NCBI GenBank assembly: GCA_019120175.1
Contig: DWVP01000024.1
Coordinates: forward strand, 62,001 to 126,000
Direction of reading: 5' to 3'
DNA: 64,000 nt
From: Candidatus Corynebacterium faecigallinarum
Lineage (GTDB): Bacteria > Actinomycetota > Actinomycetes > Mycobacteriales > Mycobacteriaceae
Shown: piece after piece, positions 12,245 to 20,494 of the stretch
Position numbering within the stretch: the stretch's first letter is position 1
How the letters are laid out: every line of letters starts with the position of its first letter
Notes under the pieces: model-generated
What the model saw: only the letters and a program-made list of their open reading frames with translations
What the model was told of the DNA's origin: nothing
Databases searched by the model: none
Program-made: the position numbers and the translations under genes

Positions 12245-12451
12245 ATGGGTTCTTCCGAGATTGCGGACATCGCTAGTGACCTGGGCGAGCTGCTGAAGGT
12301 TGTCGTCGGCCTGCTGCAGGGCGACACATCTGTTCTGAGCACCGAGGGTTCCCTGGCCGGCGTCACCGGTGGCGAGGGGTCCTCCCTCGGTGGCGGCGAG
12401 GGTGACGGTGCTGAGAGCTCCGTCGCCGGCTCCTCCGACCTGCCGGAGTAG
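12245..12451 (+). CDS. Small amphipathic PorH-like peptide 3
   Basis: This 68-residue peptide begins MGSSEIADIASDLGELLKVV after TAAGGAGC. It has an acidic amphipathic N-terminal helix, the shared motif GDTSVLSTEGSLAG at about residues 29-42, and a Gly/Ser/Glu-rich tail ending SSDLPE. It is strongly acidic and carries no signal peptide or cysteine. It is clearly related to peptide 4 and less closely to peptide 1. Secretion and mycoloylation as for PorH-type peptides are plausible but cannot be shown from sequence. Confidence 0.7.
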   Translation: MGSSEIADIASDLGELLKVVVGLLQGDTSVLSTEGSLAGVTGGEGSSLGGGEGDGAESSVAGSSDLPE

Positions 12452-12462
12452 GGGTAGTCGAC

Positions 12463-12693
12463 ATGGGTGAACTGGTCGAACTCCTCGGTCAGCTTCAGGA
12501 GATCCTCACCGGCGTGATCAACGGTGACAACACCATGATCAGCTCCGAGGGTTCCCTGGCTGGCAGCGACGGCGCCGGTGACGTCGGCGGAAGCCTGGTT
12601 GGTTCCGCCATCGGCTCACTGGGGCTCGAGGATCTGATCGACGAGAACCCGACGGACACCATCAGTCTGATCGGATCGGTTGCCGATCGCTGA
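12463..12693 (+). CDS. Small amphipathic PorH-like peptide 4
   Basis: This 76-residue peptide follows peptide 3 by 11 bases. It begins MGELVELLGQLQEILTGVIN, a textbook amphipathic helix. Then comes GDNTMISSEGSLAG, nearly identical in layout to the motif in peptide 3, and a second hydrophobic segment, GSLVGSAIGSLGLEDLI. A very strong terminator follows at once, so it is the last gene of the cluster. The ribosome-binding site is weak (GGAGTAGGGG), which suggests translational coupling to peptide 3. Confidence 0.7.
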   Translation: MGELVELLGQLQEILTGVINGDNTMISSEGSLAGSDGAGDVGGSLVGSAIGSLGLEDLIDENPTDTISLIGSVADR

Positions 12694-12716
12694 CCGGTAA
12701 CATGGTCGTCCACGTC

Positions 12717-12764
12717 GGGTGGGGTCGGTGCGCAGCAGTGCGCACCGACCCCACCCGGCTTTTT
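12717..12764 (+). terminator. Strong intrinsic terminator of the peptide cluster
   Basis: An 18-bp perfect stem (12717-12734 with 12739-12756) encloses the loop GCAG and is followed by GGCTTTTT. It separates the peptide genes from rpiB. Confidence 0.92.
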
Positions 12765-12850
12765 CGGGTAGGATGCCCTGCCGGACGTTGTGGCGGAAAA
12801 AGTTCACCAGCTTGACCTACGGGTGGCCGACCTCGGATAAACTGACCGAC

Positions 12851-13324
12851 ATGCGTATTTACCTTGGTGCTGACCATGCTGGATTCGAGATGAAGAATCT
12901 CATCGCCGACCACCTCCGGGACAAGGGTCTCGAGGTTGTCGACTGCGGTGCGCACACCTTCGATCCGGAAGACGACTACCCCGCGTTCTGCATTGAAGCG
13001 GCCCGCAAGACCGTGGATGACCCGGGTTCGCTCGGTATCGTCCTCGGCGGGTCCGGCAACGGCGAGCAGATCGCCGCGAACAAGGTCGTCGGTGCCCGCT
13101 GCGCCCTGGCCTGGTCGGTGGAGACCGCCAAGCTGGCCCGCGAGCACAACAACGCCCAGCTGGTCGGGATCGGTGGCCGCATGCACTCCGAGTCCGAGGT
13201 CCTGGAGATCGTCGACGCTTTCATTTCCCAGCCGTGGTCGGGTGCTGAGCGTCACCAGCGCCGCATCGACATCCTGGGGGAGTACGAGCAGACCGGGGAA
13301 ACTCCCGAGCTGCCGTCCTCTTAA
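12851..13324 (+). CDS. rpiB: Ribose-5-phosphate isomerase B
   Basis: This 157-residue enzyme of the non-oxidative pentose phosphate pathway interconverts ribose 5-phosphate and ribulose 5-phosphate. It starts MRIYLGADHAGFEMK, the phosphate-binding start of RpiB, and carries GIVLGGSGNGEQIAANKV, where actinobacterial enzymes use a Glu-type rather than Cys-type base. ALAWSVETAKLAREHNNAQLVGIGGR also matches the family. The ATG at 12851 gives the canonical start. In corynebacteria this gene lies near pepN, as here. Confidence 0.95.
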   Translation: MRIYLGADHAGFEMKNLIADHLRDKGLEVVDCGAHTFDPEDDYPAFCIEAARKTVDDPGSLGIVLGGSGNGEQIAANKVVGARCALAWSVETAKLAREHNNAQLVGIGGRMHSESEVLEIVDAFISQPWSGAERHQRRIDILGEYEQTGETPELPSS

Positions 13325-13375
13325 CGTATCAACCTGCGGCGCACTCACCTGTGGTGCAGGTGCGTGCAGGCATGG

Positions 13376-13417
13376 GACAGGGCCCGGAGACTTCGGTCTC
13401 CGGGCCCTGTCGTTTCT
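13376..13417 (+). terminator. Intrinsic terminator of rpiB
   Basis: A perfect 16-bp stem (13376-13391 with 13396-13411) encloses the tetraloop TTCG and is followed by GTTTCT. Confidence 0.9.
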
Positions 13418-13439
13418 AGGGGCGGGATGGGGTGGGCGG

Positions 13440-13679
13440 TCAGGACGCTTCGCCGGCTCGGCTGGTGAAGCCGCCGCGCTGTTGGCGCGATTCATGCCAG
13501 CCCTTCACGGCTTCGGAATCCCACAGAGTAAGACCCTGGTACTTCGTCACCGGCTCGGGGGCGCGGCCACGGCCGGCGTAGCTGGTGAACGTTCCGCGGG
13601 CGGTGCCGGAGTACTCCGCACACTGCGCGGCGGTCCACAGGGGCCGTCCGCTGTCTGAGTCAATGATGGTCGGGCGCAT
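13440..13679 (-). CDS. Small excisionase-like helix-turn-helix protein
   Basis: This 79-residue protein reads MRPTIIDSDSGRPLWTAAQCAEYSGTARG, then SYAGRGRAPEPV, then LWDSEAVKGWHESR. This is the winged-helix layout of excisionase/AlpA-type DNA-binding proteins: a site for opening helices, a P-rich wing, and a W..EAV..W segment. A TACGGT hexamer ends six bases before the ATG at 13679 and no ribosome-binding site is visible, so it may be leaderless. It converges on rpiB. No integrase is nearby, so it may be a stand-alone regulator rather than a prophage relic. Confidence 0.7.
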   Translation of the reverse strand: MRPTIIDSDSGRPLWTAAQCAEYSGTARGTFTSYAGRGRAPEPVTKYQGLTLWDSEAVKGWHESRQQRGGFTSRAGEAS

Positions 13680-13963
13680 GCCTAAACCGTACTTACTGCT
13701 CTGGAAACTGCGATACGTCACCGACTGTCACCGGTAAAACACCAGGTAAGATTCGCTCCATGTGATCTGACCCACTGAAAATACCCTATTAGTAATATGC
13801 AACTATTTATTGTGGTATTAGCTTGTGCTGGTGCTGTCGGGGCATCGGGACGGTGTCATGCAGTGACAGGCGAGGAGGCCTACCCTCGGTAGGGGTACAC
13901 GTACACCATCCAATTGAACATCTCGGGCACACCTCGGGCACACCTCGGTCAGGAGCGAACCTC
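13680..13963. other. AT-rich divergent regulatory region before pqo
   Basis: This gap of 284 bases separates the excisionase-like gene from pqo. Its middle part (about 13770-13830) is markedly AT-rich for this genome and could hold the pqo promoter and operators. Just before pqo, an 11-base unit TCGGGCACACC recurs in direct repeats (about 13921-13950). I see no gene in it. Confidence 0.4.
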
Positions 13964-15724
13964 ATGGCACGCACTTACGCAGAACAACTCGTCGACGCCC
14001 TGGAGGCACAGGGCGTCCGGCGTATCTTCGGACTCGTCGGCGACAGCCTCAACCCGGTCGTTGACGCCGTCAAGCGAAGCAGTATCGAATGGTTCCATGT
14101 CCGCAATGAGGAAGCCGCCGCCTTCGCCGCCGGGGCAGAGTCCCTGGTGACCGGCAATCTCGCGGTCTGTGCCGGATCATGCGGGCCCGGTAACACCCAC
14201 CTGGTCCAGGGGTTGTACGACTCCCACCGGAACGGAGGGAAGGTGCTGGCCATCGCCAGTCACATCCCCTCCCAGTTCATCGGATCCCACTACTTCCAGG
14301 AGACCCACCCCGAGGCGCTCTTCTCCGAGTGTTCGGGATACTGCGAGATGGTGAACTCCGCGGCACAGGGGGCGACGATCCTGCACCACGCCATCCAGTC
14401 CACGATGGCGGGCAACGGCGTCTCGGTTCTTGTCGTTCCCGGCGACATTGCCGGCGACAACGCAGTGGAATCGCCACAGCTGAAGTCCCGGATCGCGACG
14501 GACCCTCCGGTCGTCCACCCGTCTTCGCGTGAGGTCGCGGACCTCGCTGAGGCGATCAACAAGGCCGGCAAGGTCACCATCTTCGGCGGTGCCGGTTGCA
14601 AGGACGCCCGGGACCAGGTCTTCGCCCTGGCGGAGAAGATCAAGGCACCCGTGGGCCACGCCTACGGCGGCAAGGAGTACCTGCACTACGACAACCCCTT
14701 CGATGTGGGCATGTCCGGACTGCTCGGCTACGGCGCCTGCTCCGAGGCCTTCGACGAGGCGGACCTGTTGATCCTGCTGGGTACCGACTTCCCGTACACC
14801 GAGTTCCTGCCCCGCACCACTCCCACCGCCCAGGTCGACAACAAGGGCGGCAACATCGGTCGGCGCACGAACGTGAGCTACCCGGTGACCGGTGATGTCG
14901 CTGCGACCATCGACGACCTGCTGCCGATGATCGACACCAAGCAAGACGCCAGCTTCCTGGAGACGATGCTCAAGAAGCAGGAGGCCAACCTCCGCCACGT
15001 CATCGACGCATACACACAGAACATCGAGAACCAGGTGCCGCTGCATCCAGAGCATGTCACCTACGTTCTCGACGAGCTGGCGGACGACGACGCGGTGTTC
15101 ACCGCGGACACCGGCATGTGCAATGTCTGGCACGCGCGCTACATCACTCCCACCGGACAGCGGAAACTGCTGGCGTCCTTCCGCCACGGGACGATGGCGA
15201 ACGCCTTGCCGCAGGCCATCGGTGCCGCAGAAGCGGTGGAAGGTCAGCGGCAGGTCATCGCCATGTGCGGTGACGGCGGCCTGGGCATGCTCATGGGGGA
15301 GTTGCTGACCATGAAACTGCACCAGGTGCCGCTGAAGGCAATCGTCTACAACAACTCGACCCTCGGCATGGTCAAGCTGGAGATGATGGTCGCGGGAATG
15401 CCGGACTTCGGTACCGACCACGAGAAGGTCAACTACGCCGACATCGCCGAAGCATGCGGGATCAAGGCGTTCCGCATCGAGGATCCGGAGGACGTCAGGC
15501 CGGTTCTCGCCGAGGCGCTGGCCTATGACGGTCCGGCGGTGGTGGACGTGGTCACCGACCCGAATGCGCTGTCCATCCCACCGGAGATCTCCCTGGAGCA
15601 GGTCGCTGGCTTCACCCGTGCGGCGACGCGCACGGTGCTGGAAGGTGGAGTGGGCAAGATGTTCGACCTGGCGAAGTCGAATCTGCGTAATGTGCCGCGT
15701 CCCTCCGGTTTCAAGGGACTGTAG
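13964..15724 (+). CDS. pqo: Pyruvate:quinone oxidoreductase (ThDP- and FAD-dependent)
   Basis: This 586-residue enzyme of the pyruvate oxidase family oxidatively decarboxylates pyruvate to acetate and CO2 and passes electrons to menaquinone at the membrane. The Pyr domain starts YAEQLVDALEAQGVRRIFGLVGDSLNPVVDA, with the ThDP Glu in HVRNEEAAAFAA. The central FAD domain includes FGGAGCKDA. The PP domain has the ThDP site CGDGGLGMLMGE ending in VYNN. The C-terminal segment from about residue 560 resembles the lipid-binding tail of PoxB/Pqo. AGGAGCG precedes the ATG at 13964. The gene stands alone between an AT-rich region and tRNA-Gly. Confidence 0.93.
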   Translation: MARTYAEQLVDALEAQGVRRIFGLVGDSLNPVVDAVKRSSIEWFHVRNEEAAAFAAGAESLVTGNLAVCAGSCGPGNTHLVQGLYDSHRNGGKVLAIASHIPSQFIGSHYFQETHPEALFSECSGYCEMVNSAAQGATILHHAIQSTMAGNGVSVLVVPGDIAGDNAVESPQLKSRIATDPPVVHPSSREVADLAEAINKAGKVTIFGGAGCKDARDQVFALAEKIKAPVGHAYGGKEYLHYDNPFDVGMSGLLGYGACSEAFDEADLLILLGTDFPYTEFLPRTTPTAQVDNKGGNIGRRTNVSYPVTGDVAATIDDLLPMIDTKQDASFLETMLKKQEANLRHVIDAYTQNIENQVPLHPEHVTYVLDELADDDAVFTADTGMCNVWHARYITPTGQRKLLASFRHGTMANALPQAIGAAEAVEGQRQVIAMCGDGGLGMLMGELLTMKLHQVPLKAIVYNNSTLGMVKLEMMVAGMPDFGTDHEKVNYADIAEACGIKAFRIEDPEDVRPVLAEALAYDGPAVVDVVTDPNALSIPPEISLEQVAGFTRAATRTVLEGGVGKMFDLAKSNLRNVPRPSGFKGL

Positions 15725-15778
15725 CCTGCCGGTTTTCCGCGTCAGGCGAAGGTGGTGTATCGTCGTCGGCGGAACAAG

Positions 15779-15853
15779 GGGAATGTCGTATAGTGGCTAA
15801 TACCTCAGCCTTCCAAGCTGAAGACGCGGGTTCGATTCCCGTCATTCCCTCCA
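15779..15853 (+). tRNA. tRNA-Gly (anticodon TCC)
   Basis: The acceptor GGGAATG pairs with CATTCCC, the anticodon stem TCAGC/GCTGA holds the loop CTTCCAA, and the T-arm GGTTCGATTCC is standard. Anticodon TCC reads GGA. The discriminator is T and the CCA end is encoded (15851-15853). Confidence 0.95.
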
Positions 15854-15857
15854 CGTA

Positions 15858-15891
15858 GAAACCCCCTCCGGCCAGAACCGGAGGGGGTTTC
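15858..15891 (+). terminator. Intrinsic terminator after tRNA-Gly
   Basis: A 14-bp perfect stem (15858-15871 with 15878-15891) encloses a six-base loop. The arms start with GAAA and end with TTTC, so it works as a terminator in both directions, for the tRNA and for the opposite small gene. Confidence 0.85.
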
Positions 15892-15929
15892 GTCATTCCT
15901 GTCCGGCTTCCCCCTCCCGGGAAGTACCT

Positions 15930-16142
15930 CTAGTCCGCAGGGTCCGTCCAGTGATCGGGGCTTCCGCAGGTGATGCCCTCGGGGATGGGGGATCCGTCCG
16001 GCCAGGTCCCGCCGGGGTAGTGGTCGGCCGGGTGCTCCCACTCATCGCAGTTGACGGTGGGCCAGAGCCAGTCGATGGCGTTGGTGATTGTGGTGATGAC
16101 CCAGCCGACGACAGCATCGAATACGGCGGTGATGATTTCCAT
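15930..16142 (-). CDS. Possible small membrane-associated protein
   Basis: This open frame of 70 codons encodes MEIITAVFDAVVGWVITTIT, a hydrophobic or amphipathic first 30 residues. An unusual Trp/Pro/Asp-rich second half follows, with two cysteines (NCDEW and ITCGSPDHW) that could form a disulfide. I recognise no family. The ribosome-binding site is weak (GCAGGACG). The composition looks more protein-like than chance frames, and the tRNA terminator downstream would also serve it. Confidence 0.4.
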   Translation of the reverse strand: MEIITAVFDAVVGWVITTITNAIDWLWPTVNCDEWEHPADHYPGGTWPDGSPIPEGITCGSPDHWTDPAD

Positions 16143-16214
16143 GGGTCTACTCGGTGAACGTCCTGCGCACAGCCTACAGTGCGGATAGGATGCCGCTTAC
16201 CGGGGCCGTTGTAC

Positions 16215-16220
16215 TAGAGT
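16215..16220 (+). promoter_or_regulatory. -10 hexamer TAGAGT, probable leaderless start
   Basis: TAGAGT ends nine bases before the ATG at 16230. No Shine-Dalgarno sequence is present, so transcription should start at or next to the start codon. Confidence 0.4.
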
Positions 16221-16229
16221 GACCGTTCC

Positions 16230-16772
16230 ATGAACCTTTATCTTCGTCTGCTGCTCACCATCGTGCGCAGCCGCCGACTGCCTGCCCTCGATCCGTGGGA
16301 CACGGTCTCCACGCCGATGCGTGTGCTGCCCAATGACCTCGACACTCTCGGGCACATGAACAACGGCCGCTACCTGACGATGCTCGATCTGGCCCGCACC
16401 GAACTGATGATGCGCTCCGGCCTCTACCGCCGCAGCGAGGAACTCGGGTACTACCTCGTCGTCGCCGGGCAGACCATCAACTACCGTCGCTCACTGATGC
16501 CCTGGCAGAAGTTCGAGATCCGCACCCGCTTGCTCAGCGGCGACGCCCGCGCGGTCTTCGTCGAGCAGGCCTTCGTCCACAAAGGAACCGTCTGTGCCCA
16601 CGCGGTGGTGCGTCTTCGCGTCCTGAAGAAGAAAGGCGGCACCGTCTCCGACGCTGAGATGGCCGACCTGCTGTCGGCGCCGCCGGCCGCGCACGGGGAC
16701 GTGCCGACCTGGATCCCGGAGTGGAACGCGAACTCCCGTGACGCTGCGAAGTCGACGCCCCTCGGCGATTAA
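16230..16772 (+). CDS. 4HBT-type thioesterase (THEM6-like)
   Basis: This 180-residue protein begins with a short hydrophobic, basic segment (MNLYLRLLLTIVRSRRLP) that may tether it to the membrane. A hot-dog domain follows with VLPNDLDTLGHMNNGRYLTMLDLARTEL, the 4HBT catalytic signature, then VVAGQTINYRRSLMPWQKFEIRT and FVEQAFVHKGTVCAHAVVRLRV. It should hydrolyse an acyl-CoA or acyl-ACP; the substrate is unknown. It is a second, distinct hot-dog protein in this window besides the one at 5.4 kb. Confidence 0.8.
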   Translation: MNLYLRLLLTIVRSRRLPALDPWDTVSTPMRVLPNDLDTLGHMNNGRYLTMLDLARTELMMRSGLYRRSEELGYYLVVAGQTINYRRSLMPWQKFEIRTRLLSGDARAVFVEQAFVHKGTVCAHAVVRLRVLKKKGGTVSDAEMADLLSAPPAAHGDVPTWIPEWNANSRDAAKSTPLGD

Positions 16773-16860
16773 GCGGTACCCGACGTTGCCGGTCTCAACG
16801 GCGACCCCGTAACATCACACAGCAGCAGAACGACTGCACCGTCAGATCGATTTCTGCCGC

Positions 16861-16934
16861 CGGGATATGGCGCAGTTTGGTAGCGCACTCGCTTTGGGAG
16901 CGAGGGGTCGTGGGTTCAAATCCCGCTATCCCGA
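16861..16934 (+). tRNA. tRNA-Pro (anticodon TGG)
   Basis: CGGGATA pairs with TATCCCG, the anticodon stem CTCGC/GCGAG holds TTTGGGA, and the T-arm GGTTCAAATCC follows. Anticodon TGG reads CCA. CCA is not encoded. It lies upstream of trigger factor, as in other corynebacteria. Confidence 0.95.
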
Positions 16935-17230
16935 CGGGTGCTGGAATGGCGGGCAGGTGCGGTTCCGGCCCTTTGGAGACATTTGGCGACAGATGTGGCC
17001 AAAGGACCGACCCCCCTGCCCGTCCGTCTCGGCCACACGATAAAATCGGCGACGACCATGAAACCGGTGGCCGCCTCCGGCTCGTCCCCGTCCCCGCCGT
17101 CACTGACGGGGGCAGCGGGTGACAGACTGGACGGCACGCGACGACCACACCAACCCGGGTCAACCCCCGGGTGGTGTCCGTGCCCGCCGGCCGACCGTAC
17201 ACAGACAAGAACACACAGGAGTGTGCATCC

Positions 17231-18646
17231 GTGAAGAGCTCCGTTGAACAGCTGAGTGCCACCCGCGCCAAGCTCACCGTCGAGGTTCCCTTCGACGAGC
17301 TGAAGCCCGAGTTCGACAACGCCTACAAGACCCTGGCCCAGCAGGTAAGCCTGCCGGGCTTCCGCAAGGGCAAGGTCCCCGCGAAGATCCTGGAGGCCCG
17401 CCTGGGCCGCGGCGCGATCCTGAACGAGGTCCTCAACGACATGCTGCCGAGCCGTTACGGCGAGGCCATCGAGGAGAACGACGTCAAGGCTCTCGGCCAG
17501 CCCGACATCGACATCGCCGAGCTCGAGGACAACGACCACGTCACCTTCACCGCCGAGGTCGACGTCCGCCCGGAGATCGATGTCCCCGACTTCGCTGAGC
17601 TGTCCGTCGAGGTTGAGCCGCTGGTCGCCGACGACGAGGCCATCGAGTCCGAGCTGACCAACCTGCGCGCCCGCTTCGGCACCCTCAAGGCTGTCGACCG
17701 TGCCGTGCAGGACGGTGATTTTGTCTCCATCGACCTGAACGCCACCGTCGACGGCGAGGCTGTCGACGAGGCGTCCTCCGAGGGGCTGTCCTACGAGGTC
17801 GGCTCCGCGTCCCTGGTCGAGGGTCTGGACGAGGCGCTCATCGGCCTGTCCGAGGGTGAGTCCAAGGAGTTCGACACCACCCTGGTTGCCGGCGAGCACG
17901 CCGACTCCGCCGCACAGGCCACCGTCACCGTTGGTTCCGTCAAGGAGCGCGAGCTGCCGGCGCTGGACGACGACTTCGCCCAGCTCGCCAGCGAGTTCGA
18001 CACCCTCGACGAGCTGAAGGACTCCCTGAAGGGCCAGGTCGAGGAGCAGCTCAAGGGCCAGCAGGCCGGCGACATCCGCGACAAGGTCCTGGCTGCCGCC
18101 CTCGAGAAGACCGAGGTTCCGCTGCCGGAGTCCGTGGTCCAGGAGCAGGTCGACGGTCAGCTGCAGCAGCTGCTGAGCCAGTTCGGTGGCGACGAGAAGA
18201 TCTTCGAGCAGATGCTCGCCGCCCAGGACATCACCCGGGAGAAGTTCGAGGAGGACACCCGCGAGGCCGCGGAGGACTCCGTGCGTACCCAGCTGTTCCT
18301 GGACTCCCTGGCGGACATCGAGAAGCCGGAGGTCTCCCAGCAGGAGCTCACCGACCACATCATGTTCACCGCACAGCGCTACGGCATGGACCCGAACCAG
18401 TTCGTCATGCAGCTGCAGCAGTCCGGCCAGATCGCCAACCTCTTCGCCGACGTGCGTCGCGGCAAGGCACTGGCCCTGAACATCTGCAAGGTCACTGTCG
18501 CCGACACCAACGGTGCATCCATTGACCCGAAGGACTTCTTCGGCCAGGAAGCTGAGGGTGCCGAGGGTGCCGAGGTTGAGGCGGATGCCGACGCCGAGGC
18601 CACCGAGACGATCACCGTCGAGGCCACCGAGGACACCGAGAAGTAG
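17231..18646 (+). CDS. tig: Trigger factor (ribosome-associated chaperone, peptidyl-prolyl isomerase)
   Basis: This 471-residue chaperone binds the ribosome exit tunnel and folds nascent chains. It has the N-terminal ribosome-binding domain with GFRKGKVP (the ribosomal-L23-binding signature), an FKBP-type domain from about residue 155 ([17 protein letters not shown]), and the long helical C-terminal domain. The last 40 residues are Glu/Ala/Asp-rich. The GTG at 17231 follows CACAGGAG and gives the usual trigger factor start [15 protein letters not shown], so it is preferred over the upstream ATG-like frame. Confidence 0.95.
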   Translation: MKSSVEQLSATRAKLTVEVPFDELKPEFDNAYKTLAQQVSLPGFRKGKVPAKILEARLGRGAILNEVLNDMLPSRYGEAIEENDVKALGQPDIDIAELEDNDHVTFTAEVDVRPEIDVPDFAELSVEVEPLVADDEAIESELTNLRARFGTLKAVDRAVQDGDFVSIDLNATVDGEAVDEASSEGLSYEVGSASLVEGLDEALIGLSEGESKEFDTTLVAGEHADSAAQATVTVGSVKERELPALDDDFAQLASEFDTLDELKDSLKGQVEEQLKGQQAGDIRDKVLAAALEKTEVPLPESVVQEQVDGQLQQLLSQFGGDEKIFEQMLAAQDITREKFEEDTREAAEDSVRTQLFLDSLADIEKPEVSQQELTDHIMFTAQRYGMDPNQFVMQLQQSGQIANLFADVRRGKALALNICKVTVADTNGASIDPKDFFGQEAEGAEGAEVEADADAEATETITVEATEDTEK

Positions 18647-18722
18647 TCGTCAGGCCGGGTTCCTCCAGAACTCCGGCCAGCCGGGGGTCGTCGGCATCGG
18701 CCCGCCCCGGGCGTCAAACATC

Positions 18723-18768
18723 ACACCTCCCGCGTTTTCTGCGCGGGAGGTGTTCTGTTGTTTTCACA
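18723..18768 (+). terminator. Intrinsic terminator of tig
   Basis: A perfect 12-bp stem (18723-18734 with 18742-18753) encloses a T-rich loop and is followed by TCTGTTGTTTT. Confidence 0.85.
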
Positions 18769-19031
18769 GGTTACGGCGTTGCATATGCAACCATGTCGAT
18801 CGACCAGGTGTGACGGATGCTGGGGTACGTGGAGAAGGACGGCGGTAGCGTCCTGATGTCAGTTGACCAGTTAACGCACCACGGCACACCATGGGCGCAC
18901 CGCCCAGTTCGTCACCCAACACCGCACCCCGTGCGCTGACAGCGAACACGCCACCTGACAGCCGCATACGACCCGGCACTTGACTACGCTGGACCTCATT
19001 CCAACCACGTGAACTTGAGCGAGGAGCATAA
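18769..19031. promoter_or_regulatory. clpP1-clpP2 promoter region with a 14-bp palindrome
   Basis: This 263-base region has no gene. A perfect palindrome GTTGCATATGCAAC lies at 18778-18791, about 240 bases ahead of clpP1. A TACGCT hexamer lies about 30 bases before the clpP1 start and could be its -10. clp genes are under ClgR control in corynebacteria, but I could not find a convincing ClgR box by eye. Confidence 0.4.
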
Positions 19032-19649
19032 GTGAGCACAAACGACATGTCCGCCGGTCAGGCACTGCGTACGGCGCAGATGACCGCGGCCACGGGGATG
19101 AACCTCAACGATTCGGTGTTCGAGCGCCTGCTGCGCGAGCGCATCATCTTCCTGGGCACCCAGGTCGATGACGAGATCGCCAACAAGCTCTGTGCACAGA
19201 TCCTCCTGCTGAGCGCAGAGGACCCGGACAGCGACATCAAGCTGTACATCAATTCCCCGGGTGGCTCGGTGACCGCCGGTATGGCGATCTTCGACACGAT
19301 GCAGTACGCCCCGTGCGACGTCGCCACCTACGGCATGGGCCTGGCTGCCTCCATGGGCCAGTTCCTGCTGTCCGCCGGCACCCAGGGCAAGCGTTACGCC
19401 CTGCCGCACGCCCGGATCATGATGCACCAGCCGTCGGCCGGTGTCGGTGGTACCGCCGCAGACATCGCCATCCAGGCTGAGCAGTTCGCCCAGACCAAGC
19501 GGGAGATGGCAGAGCTGATCGCCGAGCACACCGGACAGTCCCTGGAACAGATCCAGAAGGACTCCGACCGTGACCGGTGGTTCACCGCACAGCAGGCACT
19601 GGAGTACGGCTTCGTCGATCACGTCATCGGCTCGGCCAAGGACCAGTAG
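19032..19649 (+). CDS. clpP1: ATP-dependent Clp protease proteolytic subunit 1
   Basis: This 205-residue serine peptidase has the ClpP catalytic triad: Ser107 in [10 protein letters not shown], His132 in [10 protein letters not shown] and an Asp in the [18 protein letters not shown] region. [16 protein letters not shown] matches the axial-pore region. Corynebacteria need two ClpP subunits, which assemble a mixed tetradecamer fed by ClpX and ClpC. The GTG start at 19032 follows GAGGAGC. It lies 15 bases upstream of clpP2, in one operon. Confidence 0.95.
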   Translation: MSTNDMSAGQALRTAQMTAATGMNLNDSVFERLLRERIIFLGTQVDDEIANKLCAQILLLSAEDPDSDIKLYINSPGGSVTAGMAIFDTMQYAPCDVATYGMGLAASMGQFLLSAGTQGKRYALPHARIMMHQPSAGVGGTAADIAIQAEQFAQTKREMAELIAEHTGQSLEQIQKDSDRDRWFTAQQALEYGFVDHVIGSAKDQ

Positions 19650-19664
19650 GGAGAAGAAGTACAC

Positions 19665-20384
19665 ATGGGAAGCGAGAACATGACCGGATTCACCCACGCC
19701 ACCGAACTGTCGGGGCTGACGGGCACGGCAGGGACGGCAGCGCCGACCGGAGAGGTGTCTGGTGTCCAGATGCCGACGTCGCGCTACATCCTCCCGTCCT
19801 TCGTGGAGCACTCCTCCTGGGGCGCCAAGGAGTCCAACCCCTACAACAAGCTCTTCGAGGAGCGCATCATCTTCCTGGGTACCCAGGTCGACGATGCCTC
19901 GGCGAATGACATCATGGCCCAGCTGCTGGTCCTGGAGGGACTGGACCCGGACCGTGACATCACGATGTACATCAACTCGCCCGGTGGTTCCTTCACCGCG
20001 CTGATGGCCATCTACGACACGATGCAGTACGTGCGTCCCGACATCGTGACCGTCTGCCTCGGTCAGGCTGCCTCCGCGGCCGCTGTGCTGCTGGCCGCCG
20101 GCACCAAGGGCAAGCGCGCCGCACTGCCGAACGCACGTGTGCTGATCCACCAGCCGGCCACCCAGGGCACCCAGGGTCAGGTCTCCGATCTGGAGATCCA
20201 GGCCAATGAGATCGAGCGCATGCGCCGTCTCATGGAGTCCACCCTGGCCCAGCACACCGGCCAGACCGAGGAGCAGATCCGTAAGGACACCGACCGCGAC
20301 AAGTTCCTCACTGCCGAGGGTGCCAAGGAGTACGGCATCGTCGACCAGGTCTTCGAGTACCGGAAGCTGTCGGCCCAGAAGTAG
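19665..20384 (+). CDS. clpP2: ATP-dependent Clp protease proteolytic subunit 2
   Basis: This 239-residue ClpP has its triad Ser137 in [13 protein letters not shown] and His162 in [14 protein letters not shown], with an Asp in [18 protein letters not shown]. Its first about 35 residues are a Thr/Gly/Ala-rich extension before [20 protein letters not shown] and are probably a cleaved propeptide. An in-frame ATG at residue 36 (MPTSRY) is an alternative start. GGGAGAAG precedes the chosen ATG. It forms the second ring of the mixed ClpP1P2 protease. Confidence 0.95.
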   Translation: MGSENMTGFTHATELSGLTGTAGTAAPTGEVSGVQMPTSRYILPSFVEHSSWGAKESNPYNKLFEERIIFLGTQVDDASANDIMAQLLVLEGLDPDRDITMYINSPGGSFTALMAIYDTMQYVRPDIVTVCLGQAASAAAVLLAAGTKGKRAALPNARVLIHQPATQGTQGQVSDLEIQANEIERMRRLMESTLAQHTGQTEEQIRKDTDRDKFLTAEGAKEYGIVDQVFEYRKLSAQK

Positions 20385-20418
20385 GACACAGCAGTAGGAC
20401 GCTTCGGCGTCACAGCAC

Positions 20419-20456
20419 GAAGCCCGCGGGGACCTCCCCGCGGGCTTCAGCGTTTT
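20419..20456 (+). terminator. Intrinsic terminator between clpP2 and purU
   Basis: A 13-bp perfect stem (20419-20431 with 20436-20448) encloses ACCT and is followed by AGCGTTTT. It lies between convergent genes. Confidence 0.88.
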
Positions 20457-20494
20457 CCGGTGACTGCCCGAGGAGCGCAGTGGCTGCCGTAGTG

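Noticed and set aside
13440..13679. Prophage or integrative element at the excisionase-like gene
   Set aside because: No integrase, attachment repeats or other phage genes are present, and the neighbouring tRNA genes are intact without duplicated ends.
18769..19031. ClgR box upstream of clpP1
   Set aside because: No sequence close to the known inverted CGC...GCG pattern with the right spacing was convincing by eye.
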